DNA of 64,000 nt from CAMDGX01 sp031424895 (lineage in GTDB: Bacteria; Pseudomonadota; Alphaproteobacteria; Acetobacterales; Acetobacteraceae), in contig JANPIH010000172.1 in assembly GCA_031424895.1 (NCBI GenBank), positions 1 through 64,000 of the forward strand. Direction: 5' to 3'. Made by a program: the position numbers and the translations under genes. Of this stretch, positions 47,159-56,675 are shown in pieces. The first letter of the stretch is position 1; each line of letters opens with the position of its first letter. Below the pieces are notes generated by a model. It did not search any database, was not told where the DNA came from, and saw only the letters and a list, made by a program, of their open reading frames with translations.

Positions 47159-48775
47159 ATGTCAGCCACCGCCCCTATCGCCACCCCCTCTATCCCCCGC
47201 TCCTGGCCGTTCGAGGAGGCGCAGAAGCTGGTCGAGCGCATGGCGAAATCGGGCAAATCGCACGCCCTGTTCGAAACCGGCTACGGCCCCTCCGGCCTGC
47301 CGCATATTGGTACCTTCGGCGAGGTCGCCCGCACATCGTGGGTGCGCCGCGCCTTCACCGAGCTCACCGGGATGCCGAGCAAGCTGCTCGCCTTCAGCGA
47401 CGACATGGACGGGCTGCGCAAGGTGCCCGAGAACGTGCCGAACAAGGAGATGCTGGCCACCCACCTGGGCCGCCCGCTGACCCGCATCCCGGACCCCTTC
47501 GGCACGCATTCCAGCTTCGGCGCGCACAACAACGCAAGGCTGCAATCCTTCCTCGACAGCTTCGGCTTCGAATACGAATTCGCCTCCTCCACCGAGTACT
47601 ACGCCGCCGGCCGGTTCGACGACGCGCTGCGCCAGATCCTGCGCAGGCACGACGCGATCGTGAATGTCATCCTGCCCACGTTGGGCCCGGATCGCCGCGC
47701 CACCTATTCGCCGATCCTGCCGATCCATCCCGAGACCGGCATCGTGATGCAGGTAAAGCTCGACGTGCTCGATACCGAGACGGGCATGGTCGGCTGGACC
47801 GACCCCAACACCGGCGCGCGGCTCGAAACCTGCATCCTGGGCGGCGGCGGCAAGTGCCAGTGGAAGGCGGACTGGGCAATGCGCTGGCACGCGCTGGGCG
47901 TGGACTACGAGATGTCGGGCAAGGACCTGATCGACAGCGTGAAACTGTCGGGCGCCATCTGCCGCATCCTGGGCAGCACGCCGCCGGTGGGCTTCACCTA
48001 CGAGCTGTTCCTCGACGAGCAGGCGCAGAAGATCTCCAAGAGCAAGGGCAACGGCCTCAGCGTGGAGGAATGGCTGCGCTACGCGCCGCCGGAATCGCTC
48101 AGCCAGTACATGTTCAACCAGCCGCAGCGGGCCAAGCGGCTGTATTTCGACGTGATCCCGAAGGCGGTGGACGAATACATCACCAACGCGCTCAAAGGCC
48201 AGGGCCAGCCATTCCACGAACAGCCCACCAACCCCGCCTGGCACATCCACGACGGCCGCATCCCGCAGGACGCGCACTCTCCGCTGTCCTTCGCCATGCT
48301 GCTGAACCTGGCCAGCGTGGTGAACGCCGACACGCCGGACATCCTGTGGGGCTTCATCCGCCGCTACAACGCCAAGGCCACGCCGCACGACATGCCGCTG
48401 CTCGCCCGGCTGGTGGAATACGCGCTGGCCTACTACCGGGACTTCGTGCGCCCGAACAAGCAGTTCCGCGCGCCTGACGAAACTGAACGCGCTGCCCTGG
48501 CCGATCTGCGGGCGGAGCTGGCGGAGCTCACGCCCGACACGCCGGCCGAGGCGATCCAGAACGTGCTGTACGCGGTCGGCAAGCGCCACCCCTTCGCGGA
48601 GCTGCGCGCCTGGTTCGGCTGCTTGTACCAGGTGCTGCTCGGCCAGCAGGAGGGGCCGCGCTTCGGGCAGTTCATCGCGCTGTACGGCATCGCGGAAACA
48701 GTCGCGCTGATCGATGGGGCGCTGATCGATGGGGCGGGGGCCGGCCCGGCGCCCGCGCTGCCGGCGGAGGGCTGA
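47159..48775 (+). CDS. lysK: Lysyl-tRNA synthetase, class I
   Basis: Charges tRNA-Lys. The 538-residue class I enzyme (the archaeal/alphaproteobacterial type, not class II LysS) has HIGH-like GPSGLPHIGTFGE and KMSKS-like KISKSKGNGLS, with the class I LysRS body including RRATYSPILPIHPETGIVMQ. It is 13 bp upstream of an MprF-like gene on the same strand, so lysyl-tRNA production and a lysyl-lipid family protein are likely co-expressed. Class I LysRS is normal in this bacterial group. Confidence 0.96.
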   Translation: MSATAPIATPSIPRSWPFEEAQKLVERMAKSGKSHALFETGYGPSGLPHIGTFGEVARTSWVRRAFTELTGMPSKLLAFSDDMDGLRKVPENVPNKEMLATHLGRPLTRIPDPFGTHSSFGAHNNARLQSFLDSFGFEYEFASSTEYYAAGRFDDALRQILRRHDAIVNVILPTLGPDRRATYSPILPIHPETGIVMQVKLDVLDTETGMVGWTDPNTGARLETCILGGGGKCQWKADWAMRWHALGVDYEMSGKDLIDSVKLSGAICRILGSTPPVGFTYELFLDEQAQKISKSKGNGLSVEEWLRYAPPESLSQYMFNQPQRAKRLYFDVIPKAVDEYITNALKGQGQPFHEQPTNPAWHIHDGRIPQDAHSPLSFAMLLNLASVVNADTPDILWGFIRRYNAKATPHDMPLLARLVEYALAYYRDFVRPNKQFRAPDETERAALADLRAELAELTPDTPAEAIQNVLYAVGKRHPFAELRAWFGCLYQVLLGQQEGPRFGQFIALYGIAETVALIDGALIDGAGAGPAPALPAEG

Positions 48776-48788
48776 GGAGGCCCGCGCC

Positions 48789-50831
48789 ATGAAGCCCTGG
48801 CTGCGCCACCTGCCCGCCGTGCTGGGCGTCGCCCTGCTGGTGGGCGCGATCTATGTGGTGTTCAACGAATTCCGCAGCCTCAGCCTGGCCGACATCAAGG
48901 CGGCCATGGCGGCCATTCCGTCCTCGCGCCTGTGGACTGCCTTTGGCTGGACACTGCTGGCCTATGCCATCCTGACGCTCTACGATCGGCTGGCCACCAT
49001 CTATGCCGGGCGGATCGTCAGCTACGGCCGCGTCGCCTTCGCCTCGTTCTGTGCCTATACGCTCGCGCACAACCTCGGCTTTGCCGCCGTCTCGGGGGCG
49101 GCGGTGCGCTACCGACTCTATGCCCAATGGGGGCTGTCGCCGCTGCAGATCGGCAAGGTGGTGGCGTTCTGCTCGCTCACCTTCATCCTTGGCGGGCTGG
49201 TGCTGGGCGGCGGCGTGCTGCTGGTGGAGCCGCATGTGCTGCCCGTCCTTGGCTCGCGCCTGCCGGCCTGGATGATGCACGTGCTGGGTGCGGTGCTGCT
49301 GGCCACGGCGGGGCTGTACATAGTGCTGTCGCGCCTGGTCGGCACGGTGCGGCTGTTCGGGCACGAGGTGGAGCTGCCGTCCTGGCGCATGGCCATTGCC
49401 CAGACCGCGCTGGCCACCATCGACGTGGTCGTCACCGCGGCGATCTTCCACGCCCTGCTCCCCGAGGCGCCGGGGCTGACCTTCATTGTTGTGCTCGGCG
49501 TCTATGTCGCCTCCTACACCGCGGGCCTGGCGGCCAACGTGCCCGGCGGGCTTGGCGTGTTCGACACCGCGATGCTGCTCGGCCTGTCGCCCTGGCTCGA
49601 TGCGCCGTCGATCGTCGGCGCGATCGTGGTGTTCCGGCTGTTCTACTACATCGTGCCGCTGTTCCTGGCCGGCGCCCTGTTCGCCGGCAACGAGGTGCTG
49701 CTGCGCGGCCGCTTCCTGGTGGCCGGCAGCGCCACCATGCGCGGCGCCCAGACGCTGGGGCGCTGGAGCCAGCCGGATTTCGAGGTGGCCGCCGTGGCCG
49801 GCGCGGTCGGGCTGTGCGGCGCGCTGCTGCTGGCCCTCGGCGCCATGGACGCGCTGGGCGACTATTCCTGGATTCCGCCGACCTGGAGCCTGCCGCCCTG
49901 GGCGGAGGCGCTGTTCCACCCAGCCAGCGAGTTCGTCCCCAGCCTGATCGGCGCCGCCCTGGTGGTGATGTCCTTTGCGCTGACCCGCCGCGTGACGCTG
50001 GCCTGGGGCATGACCATCGGGCTGCTCCTGCTGGCCGCCGCCTTCACCGCGGCGCGCGGCGAGCAGTTCTGGCTGCCGGCCCTCCTGCTCGGCTGCTGCC
50101 TGCTGCTGGCGCCGTTCCGGCGTCTATTCTACCGCCACGCCCGCCTGCTCTCCGGCCCGCTGACCGCCCAGCGCGCCGCCGCCCCGCTGCTGCTGGCCGC
50201 CTCCGTGGTGGTGCTGGCCACCTATGAGCCGCGGCTGGCGCAGCTCGCCAAGACCTCCTGGTGGCAGGTGGTGCTGTCGCCGGCCGTGCCGAACGCGATC
50301 CGCGCCAGCGTGGCGCTGGCCGTGCTGGTGGCGCTGGTGGCCATCTGGCGCCTGGTGCGCCCCGGCCGCGTCGCCCCCGATGCCTGGGACGACGCCGCCC
50401 GTGCCCGCTACGCCGCCCTTGGCGGCACCCCGCCTAACGGCGCGGATGGGCTGGTCTGGGGCGAAGCCGGGCGCGCGGCCATCCCGTTCCGCCGCGTGGG
50501 CCAGGTGCTGCTCGGCTTCGGCGACCCCGCCGGCCATGCGAACGACCGCGTCTCGGCGATCTGGCGCCTACGCGACCTCGCCGCACAGGAAGGGATGGAC
50601 CCAGCCTTCTGGCGGGCCGGACCCGGACTGCTGGGCGTCTACGCCGATATCGGCCTGGCCGCCCTGCCGCTCGACGCCGCCGGCCTGCCGCGCGCCGACG
50701 AGGCGGACGCGCCCACCCCGCACGCCACCGAATTCCTCGTCTGCGTCGCGGAACGCGACCTGCCCACCCTGCTGCCCCTGCTGCCCGCCCTGGCCACCGG
50801 CGCCCGCCAACCAGAGCAAGCCGGGCCATGA
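48789..50831 (+). CDS. MprF-like membrane protein with a short synthase-like tail
   Basis: A 680-residue polytopic protein. About residues 1-330 match the lysylphosphatidylglycerol synthase transmembrane/flippase domain (HNLGFAAVSGAAVRYRLY and NVPGGLGVFDTAMLLGLSP). More helices follow to about 520. The C-terminal 150 residues resemble the start of the DUF2156 aminoacyl-transferase domain (VLLGFGDPAGHANDRVSAIW), which normally is about twice as long. Catalytic capacity is therefore doubtful; flipping or another membrane role is possible. It has GAGGAGG upstream and lies directly behind lysK. Confidence 0.82.
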   Translation: MKPWLRHLPAVLGVALLVGAIYVVFNEFRSLSLADIKAAMAAIPSSRLWTAFGWTLLAYAILTLYDRLATIYAGRIVSYGRVAFASFCAYTLAHNLGFAAVSGAAVRYRLYAQWGLSPLQIGKVVAFCSLTFILGGLVLGGGVLLVEPHVLPVLGSRLPAWMMHVLGAVLLATAGLYIVLSRLVGTVRLFGHEVELPSWRMAIAQTALATIDVVVTAAIFHALLPEAPGLTFIVVLGVYVASYTAGLAANVPGGLGVFDTAMLLGLSPWLDAPSIVGAIVVFRLFYYIVPLFLAGALFAGNEVLLRGRFLVAGSATMRGAQTLGRWSQPDFEVAAVAGAVGLCGALLLALGAMDALGDYSWIPPTWSLPPWAEALFHPASEFVPSLIGAALVVMSFALTRRVTLAWGMTIGLLLLAAAFTAARGEQFWLPALLLGCCLLLAPFRRLFYRHARLLSGPLTAQRAAAPLLLAASVVVLATYEPRLAQLAKTSWWQVVLSPAVPNAIRASVALAVLVALVAIWRLVRPGRVAPDAWDDAARARYAALGGTPPNGADGLVWGEAGRAAIPFRRVGQVLLGFGDPAGHANDRVSAIWRLRDLAAQEGMDPAFWRAGPGLLGVYADIGLAALPLDAAGLPRADEADAPTPHATEFLVCVAERDLPTLLPLLPALATGARQPEQAGP

Positions 50832-50841
50832 AAGAAGAGAA

Positions 50842-51010
50842 AGGCTGGGCTCCGCCCAGACCCGCCAGGTCCGGCGCGCGCCTTCGCGCGACGGGCCGAG
50901 CCCCTGGACCTCCAATTTTTTCAACGGATTGGGGTTCCAAGGGCCCACGGCCCTTGGTGGGTCCTCCGTGGCGCGGCTTCGCGCCGCGACGGCAGAGCCC
51001 TGGCCTTGTC
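50842..51010. repeat. GC hairpin module related to the MITE interiors
   Basis: Shares long matches with the interior of element B at 56187: GGGCTCCGCCCAGACCCGCC, GCGCGCCTTCGCGCGACGGG, AGCCCCTGGACC and GCGACGGCAGAGCCCTGGC. No TACCAACC-type ends are present. It occupies almost the whole 196-bp space between the MprF-like and transporter genes and contains several stable small hairpins. Confidence 0.65.
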
Positions 51011-51027
51011 TTCGCTCATTTGCCTCG

Positions 51028-54000
51028 ATGACCTTGGCCCGCCTGCTCGCGCTCCTCGCGGAACACTGTCGCCGCCGTGCTGCGCTGGTGGTGCTGGCCG
51101 GGCTGCTGCTCGGTGCGCTGGCCGGGCTGGCCGCCGCCACCCGCCTGGGCGTCACCACCGACACCGACGCGTTGTTCGACGCCGCCCTGCCCTGGCGCCA
51201 GCGCGAGATCGCCATGGCCCGCGCCTTCCCGCAATTCTCCGACCTGCTGGTCGCGGTGGTGGAGGGTGCCACGCCGGAGGAGGCCGAGGCCACCGCCGCC
51301 GCCCTGGTCGTGCGCCTTTCCGCCGACACCCCCCATTTCCGCTTCGCCCGCTGGCCCGACGCCGCCCCCTTCCTGCAACGCCACGCCCTGCTCTACCTCG
51401 ATGAGCCCGACCTCACCGCCCTGCTCGACCAGACCATCGACGCTCAGCCCTTCCTCGGCCAGCTCGCCTCCGACCCCTCGGCGCGCGGCCTGTTCGCCAC
51501 CCTGGCCCTGGTCGCCATGGGCGTCGACCGCGGTGAAAAGCTGGACAGCTTCCGCCCCGCCCTGCGCGGCTTCGCCGAGGCGCTCGGCCATGCTGCCGCC
51601 GGCACGCCCACGCCGCTGTCGTGGCAGCGCCTGCTTGGTGGCTCGCTCGCCGACCTTGCCGGCCCGCGCCGCCTGGTGCTCGCCCAGGCAAGGCTGGACC
51701 ACGGTGCGCTGGAACCGGGCGGGCGCGCCACCGCCTCCCTGCGCGACGCCGCCGCCTCCCTCGCCTATGTCGCGAGCGGCCGCGCCAGCGTGCGCATCAC
51801 CGGCCCGGTCGCGCTGGCCGACGAGGAATTCGCCACCGTCGCCGAGGGCGCCGAGATCGGCATCATCGCCAGTTCGGCCATGGTGCTGCTGTGGCTGATC
51901 CTGGCGGTGCGCTCCTGGCGGCTGATCGTGCCGATCGTGGCCACCCTGGCGCTTGGCCTGGTGCTCACCACCGGCTTCGCGGCGCTGGTGGTGGGGGCGC
52001 TGAACCTCATCTCGGTGGCCTTCGCGGTGCTGTTCGTCGGCATCGCGGTCGATTTCGCCATCCAGTTCTGTGTCCGCTACCGCGAGCGCCGCCTGTCAAC
52101 CGGCAACGCCACGCTGGCAATGACCGCAACCATGCAAACGGTCGGCCCGCAGATCCTGCTTGCTGGCCTGGCCACCGCCGCCGGCTTCCTCGCCTTCGTG
52201 CCGACCAGTTTCCGCGGCGTGGCGGAGTTGGGGCTGATCGCCGGGGTTGGCATGCTGGTGGCCCTGGCCTGCACGCTGACCTTCCTGCCCGCCATGCTCA
52301 CCCTGCTGCGCCCCCGCGGCGAGGCGGCGGAGGTCGGCTACCGCTGGGCGGCGCGCGCCGAAACGCGGCTGCTGCGGGTGCGCGTGCCCATTGTCGTCGC
52401 CTTCGCGGTACTCTGCCTCGCCGGCGCCGTGGTTGCCCCGCGCATCGCCTTCGACAGCGACCCGCTGAACACCAAGAACCCATCCACCGAGGCGATGACC
52501 ACGCTGCGCGCGCTGATGGACGACCCCCTCGCCTCCCCCTACACCGCCGACATCCTGGTCGCCTCGCCCGAGGCTGCCAGTGCGCTGATGGCCCGGCTGC
52601 GCGCCCTGCCTCTGGCCGCCGAGGTGGTCAGCCTGCCCTCCCTGGTGCCCGCGGACCAGGCCGCCAAGCTGCCCCTGATCGCCGACGCCGCCAGCATCCT
52701 CGCCGCTACCCTGGCCCCGCGCGCCGCCGCCGCCCCGGTCACCCCGGCCGATCTGCGCCTGGCCATCGCCACCGCCCGCACCGAGATCGAGCGCGTGCTG
52801 CCCCGCTTGCCGGCGGACGACCCGCTGAGCGCCATCGCAGCCGCGCTCGCCACCCTGTCCACCGCCACCGACGACCGGCTGATGGACACCAATGCCGCCC
52901 TCACCCGCTTCCTGCCCGACCAGCTCGACCGCCTGCGCCGCGCGCTGGAGGCCGGGCCCGTTTCGCTGGCCGATATCCCGCCCGAACTGGCCGCCGACTG
53001 GCGCCTGCCCGACGGGCGCATCCGCGTGCAGGTCAGCGCCAAGGCCGCGGCACGCGACGCCGCCGGGCTGCACGCCTTCGTCGCCCAGGTCCGCGCCGTG
53101 GCGCCCATGGCCGGCGGCTCCGCCGTGACCATCGTCGAGACCGCCGACACCATCGTGGAGGCCTTCCGCACCGCGGCGATCGGCGCGCTGGCCGTCATCG
53201 CCGTGCTGCTGCTGGCCCTGGTGCGCCGCCCGCTCGATGTGGCACTGGTGCTCGGCGCGCTGCTCGCCTCCGCCCTGCTGACCGTTCTCGTGATCGTGTT
53301 GCTGCCCCTGAAGCTGAACTTCGCCAACATCATCGCCCTGCCGCTGCTGCTGGGGGTTGGCGTGTCGTTCAACATCTACTTCGTCATGAACTGGCGCGCC
53401 GGCGAGCGCCGCTTCCTCGGCACCGCGACGGCCCGCGCCGTGCTGTTCTCGGCGCTGACGACCGCCACCGCCTTCGGCTCGCTCGCCGCCAGCGGCCACC
53501 CAGGCACCGCCAGCATGGGCGCACTGCTGCTGTGGAGCCTCGCCGCCGCCATGCTCGTGACGCTGGTGCTGCTGCCCGTCGTGCTCGGCTGGCGCCGTGG
53601 CGGCACGGCCCTGGCCGCACTGCTCGCCCTCGGCTTGTCCCTGCCCGCCAGGGCCGACACGCTGGTGCCCCCCGCCGGTGCCATCCAGGGCGGCGGCGTG
53701 GCCCGCGCCCTGTGGCGGCTTGACGCGCCCGTCACCGCCACCGGCACACTCTCCGTCGAATGGACCGACACGCTCGGCCGCACCGTCGAACGCCGCCGCA
53801 TCCCGCTCGACCTGCGCGGCACGCGCGAAGTGGCGATCCCGCTCGACCTGCGCCGCGCCGTCGCCATGGATAACCGCCTGACCGCCACGCTGGAACTCTC
53901 CGGCCAGCCGCCGCGCCATGCCGAAGCCCGCTTCACCGCCCGTGCGGCCGCATCCGGCTCGCCCGCCCCCCACTGGCCTGACTGGGTCGCGCTCTACTGG

Positions 54001-56079
54001 CACGATGGCGACGCCGCCGGCCGCCGCACCCTGCACGCGCTCGGTGTCACCGCCGGCAAGGTCCTTGGCAACCGCGACGCGCCCTACGACCCCGCCCCCG
54101 TCGACGCCCGCATGGCCCCGATGCGCGAGGCTGACCAGCGCTGGTACGTGGAGAACATCGCCACCGACCTCTACGCCAACTACCACCGCTGGCGCCCGGA
54201 CCGCCCCGTCACCTGGATGTTCGACGAAGCCAAGCGCCGCCGCCGCGAGAACCCCGCCGACCTCACCGTCAACCTGCGCGAGCCCAGCCTGTCCGACCCC
54301 GCCTGGCTCGCCCGCATCGCCGACCGCCTCGGCACCACCGTCCGCCACCACGCCCCCTGGCGCCCTTATTTCTACAACCTGGCCGACGAGCCCGGCATCG
54401 CCGACCTCGCCGCCGCGTGGGACTTCGACTTCTCCCCGGAGTCACTCGCCGGCTTCCGCGCCTGGCTGCGCACCCAGTACCGCGACCTCGCCGCGCTCAA
54501 CCGCCAATGGGGCAGCGACTTCGCCGCGTGGGACGCGGTCATGCCCCCCACCACCGACCAGGCGATGGCCCGCCAAGACCGCAACTGGTCCGGCTGGGCC
54601 GACTTCAAGGCGTGGATGGACATCGCCTTCGCCCGCGCGCTCCGCGCCGGCACCGATGCAGTGCACAAGGCTGACCCAACCGCGATGTCCGGCATCGCCG
54701 GCACCCAGGTTCCCGGCTGGGGCGGCTACGACTACGGCCATCTCGTGGCCGCGGTCGATCTGATCGAGCCCTACAACGGCGCCAACAACGTCGAGATCAT
54801 CCGCTCGCTGAACCCCGGCGTCGTACTGCTCACCACCTCCTTCTCAACCGGCCCCGCCGAGGCCGGCCGGCTGTGGCGGGAGGCGCTGCTGGGCGGGCGC
54901 GGCGTCGTGCTGTGGGACGACAGCCACAGCATCCTCGCCGCCGACGGCACCCCCGGCCCGCGCGGCACCGCGCTGTCCTCCACATTCCACGAACTGTCCG
55001 GCGGCATCGGCGCCCAGCTCATCGCCAGCCGCCCGCACCACGACGCGGTCGCCATCCTCCACTCCCAGGCCAGCTTTCGCACCCAGTGGATGGAGGCGGT
55101 GCTGCCCCTCGGCCCCGCCTGGGCCGAACGCTCCTCGGAAACCGAGTGGAATTTCGCCCCGCCCCACCGCGTCGCCAGCGCCCGCGCCGCCCGCCTGCTC
55201 TCCGCCCTCGGCGTGCAGCCGCGCTGGCTCACCTCCGACCTGCTAGGCGGCGGTGCATTGCGCGACGGTAACACCCGCCTGCTGGTGCTGCCCGAAACCA
55301 CCGCGCTGTCCAACGCCGAAGCCGGCCAGATCCGTGCCTTCACCGCCCGCGGCGGCGTCGTGCTGATGCTCGGCCAGGCCGGGCTTTACGACGGCCGCAG
55401 CCGCCGCCTCGACCGCCCGCAACTCGCCGGCCTCGCCCCCGCCCGCGCCGTCGCCCCCCTTCCCGACAGCGACGACGCCGCCCTGCCCGCGCTCGCCGCC
55501 CTGCTCGCCCGCGCCCGCGCCCAGCCGGTGCTGCGCCCCGCCACCCCCGGCGGTCAGCCCGAACCCGCCCTCGAAACCCGTCTGCTGCGCAACGGCGAGG
55601 TCTGGATCGCCAGCCTGCAACGCCGTGCCGAAGCCGGCGAAGGCACCACCGACCTCGTCCTCACCCTGCCCCCCGGCCACACCGCCACCGACCTGCGCCG
55701 CGGCGCCCGCATCGCCACCAGCGGCACCCGCCTCACCCTGCGCCTGACCGGCCAGCAGCCCGCGGTGATCGCGCTCAGCCCGCGCGCCCTTCCGGCCCCC
55801 GTCCTCACGGGTCTGCCGTTCCGCCCCGGCGACCCCCCCGCCCTGCGCCTGTCGCTCGCGAACCCCAGCCCAGCAGCGGCAACCGCCCTGCGCCTGGACG
55901 TCACCGCGCCGGACGGCACGCCCGCCCCCCGCTACGCCGCCACCCTGCTGCTGCGCGGCGAACCCATCACCTGGCACCTCCCCCTGGCCGCCAGCGATCC
56001 GCCCGGGGCATGGCGCGTGCGCGCGACGGATCGGCTCTCGGGGGCGACGGATACGGTTGTGGTGGTGGTAGGGCCGTAG
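51028..56079 (+). CDS. HpnN-type RND transporter fused to a GH42-like glycosidase domain
   Basis: A single frame of 1683 residues. Residues 1-859 are an MMPL/RND transporter like HpnN, which moves hopanoids to the outer membrane: TM1 about 18-38, a large periplasmic loop, a helix bundle from about 277 (with AVLFVGIAVDFAIQFCVRYR), a second loop and a second bundle from about 716 (LPLLLGVGVSFNIYFVMNWR). Residues 860-876 (TALAALLALGLSLPARA) look like a signal peptide now inside the chain. Residues 877-1683 resemble a beta-galactosidase of the GH42 type: a barrel with FYNLADEPGIADL (E1121) and DLIEPYN (E1247) as candidate catalytic Glu residues, then an amidotransferase-like domain (LLVLPETTALSNAEAGQIRA). 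No stop or restart separates the halves. The start ATG has no evident Shine-Dalgarno sequence. Confidence 0.82.
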   Translation: MTLARLLALLAEHCRRRAALVVLAGLLLGALAGLAAATRLGVTTDTDALFDAALPWRQREIAMARAFPQFSDLLVAVVEGATPEEAEATAAALVVRLSADTPHFRFARWPDAAPFLQRHALLYLDEPDLTALLDQTIDAQPFLGQLASDPSARGLFATLALVAMGVDRGEKLDSFRPALRGFAEALGHAAAGTPTPLSWQRLLGGSLADLAGPRRLVLAQARLDHGALEPGGRATASLRDAAASLAYVASGRASVRITGPVALADEEFATVAEGAEIGIIASSAMVLLWLILAVRSWRLIVPIVATLALGLVLTTGFAALVVGALNLISVAFAVLFVGIAVDFAIQFCVRYRERRLSTGNATLAMTATMQTVGPQILLAGLATAAGFLAFVPTSFRGVAELGLIAGVGMLVALACTLTFLPAMLTLLRPRGEAAEVGYRWAARAETRLLRVRVPIVVAFAVLCLAGAVVAPRIAFDSDPLNTKNPSTEAMTTLRALMDDPLASPYTADILVASPEAASALMARLRALPLAAEVVSLPSLVPADQAAKLPLIADAASILAATLAPRAAAAPVTPADLRLAIATARTEIERVLPRLPADDPLSAIAAALATLSTATDDRLMDTNAALTRFLPDQLDRLRRALEAGPVSLADIPPELAADWRLPDGRIRVQVSAKAAARDAAGLHAFVAQVRAVAPMAGGSAVTIVETADTIVEAFRTAAIGALAVIAVLLLALVRRPLDVALVLGALLASALLTVLVIVLLPLKLNFANIIALPLLLGVGVSFNIYFVMNWRAGERRFLGTATARAVLFSALTTATAFGSLAASGHPGTASMGALLLWSLAAAMLVTLVLLPVVLGWRRGGTALAALLALGLSLPARADTLVPPAGAIQGGGVARALWRLDAPVTATGTLSVEWTDTLGRTVERRRIPLDLRGTREVAIPLDLRRAVAMDNRLTATLELSGQPPRHAEARFTARAAASGSPAPHWPDWVALYWHDGDAAGRRTLHALGVTAGKVLGNRDAPYDPAPVDARMAPMREADQRWYVENIATDLYANYHRWRPDRPVTWMFDEAKRRRRENPADLTVNLREPSLSDPAWLARIADRLGTTVRHHAPWRPYFYNLADEPGIADLAAAWDFDFSPESLAGFRAWLRTQYRDLAALNRQWGSDFAAWDAVMPPTTDQAMARQDRNWSGWADFKAWMDIAFARALRAGTDAVHKADPTAMSGIAGTQVPGWGGYDYGHLVAAVDLIEPYNGANNVEIIRSLNPGVVLLTTSFSTGPAEAGRLWREALLGGRGVVLWDDSHSILAADGTPGPRGTALSSTFHELSGGIGAQLIASRPHHDAVAILHSQASFRTQWMEAVLPLGPAWAERSSETEWNFAPPHRVASARAARLLSALGVQPRWLTSDLLGGGALRDGNTRLLVLPETTALSNAEAGQIRAFTARGGVVLMLGQAGLYDGRSRRLDRPQLAGLAPARAVAPLPDSDDAALPALAALLARARAQPVLRPATPGGQPEPALETRLLRNGEVWIASLQRRAEAGEGTTDLVLTLPPGHTATDLRRGARIATSGTRLTLRLTGQQPAVIALSPRALPAPVLTGLPFRPGDPPALRLSLANPSPAAATALRLDVTAPDGTPAPRYAATLLLRGEPITWHLPLAASDPPGAWRVRATDRLSGATDTVVVVVGP

Positions 56080-56186
56080 GAGGAAACAGTACCAATCGCC
56101 TTTGATGTCGACCGATGACAAATCGATCGACGGCGGCCGGTACAACTCTTAGCTTTGCGCGCCGCCGCCGGCCAACCCGGAGCGCG

Positions 56187-56430
56187 ATACCAACCCTCGT
56201 TGAATTTGACTCATAGAGCGAAAACAAGGTTGGGCTCTGCCCAAACCCGCCTGGTCTGGCGCGCGCCTTCGCGCGACGGGCCAAGCCCCTGGACCTTATC
56301 CTTCTGAAAAATAATGGGGATCAAAGGGCCGCCGGTCCTGTGCGGGTCCTCCGCGGCGCGACTTCGCGTCGCGACGGCAGAGCCCTGGCTTTGCCGGCTT
56401 TCATGCGTCGAGAATTTTAGGGGTTGGTAT
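56187..56430. mobile_element. MITE-like element B
   Basis: About 244 bp with inverted ends ATACCAACCCTCG (left) and, at the right, GGGGTTGGTAT. The interior holds the same GC hairpin module as 50842 (GGGCTCTGCCC, GCGCGCCTTCGCGCG). No open frame. It abuts element A copy 2 with two bases between the ends. Together they explain most of the 646-bp gap 56080-56725; the first 107 bp of the gap shows nothing recognisable. Confidence 0.7.
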
Positions 56431-56432
56431 AA

Positions 56433-56622
56433 TACCAACCGACCAAATGACTGACCAATGAAGAGAGAAAAGGCCAGGGCTTTGCCCTGGACCCACCAAG
56501 GGCCGGCGGCCCTTGGAACCCATTTATTTTCAATGAGTTGAGGTCCAGGGGCTCGCCCCTGGCGGGTCTGGGCAGAGCCCAGCTTTAACTTCGGTATAGG
56601 TCGATCATTCGGCCGATTGGTA
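56433..56622. mobile_element. MITE-like element A, copy 2
   Basis: 190 bp with inverted ends TACCAACCGACCAAATGACT and (reverse complement of the right end) TACCAATCGGCCGAATGATC. It is near-identical to the copy at 34082 over its whole length, including the interior CCACCAAGGGCCGGCGGCCC and GAGTTGAGGTCCAGGGGCT. It has no coding capacity. Confidence 0.78.
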
Positions 56623-56675
56623 AAAGAAACCACATTCATTTGCAAAGCGCTGAACCTGTCAGGCTCGATGCAATT

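Noticed and set aside
47159..48775. Class I LysRS as evidence of recent transfer from archaea
   Set aside because: Class I LysRS is usual in alphaproteobacteria, and composition matches the neighbours.
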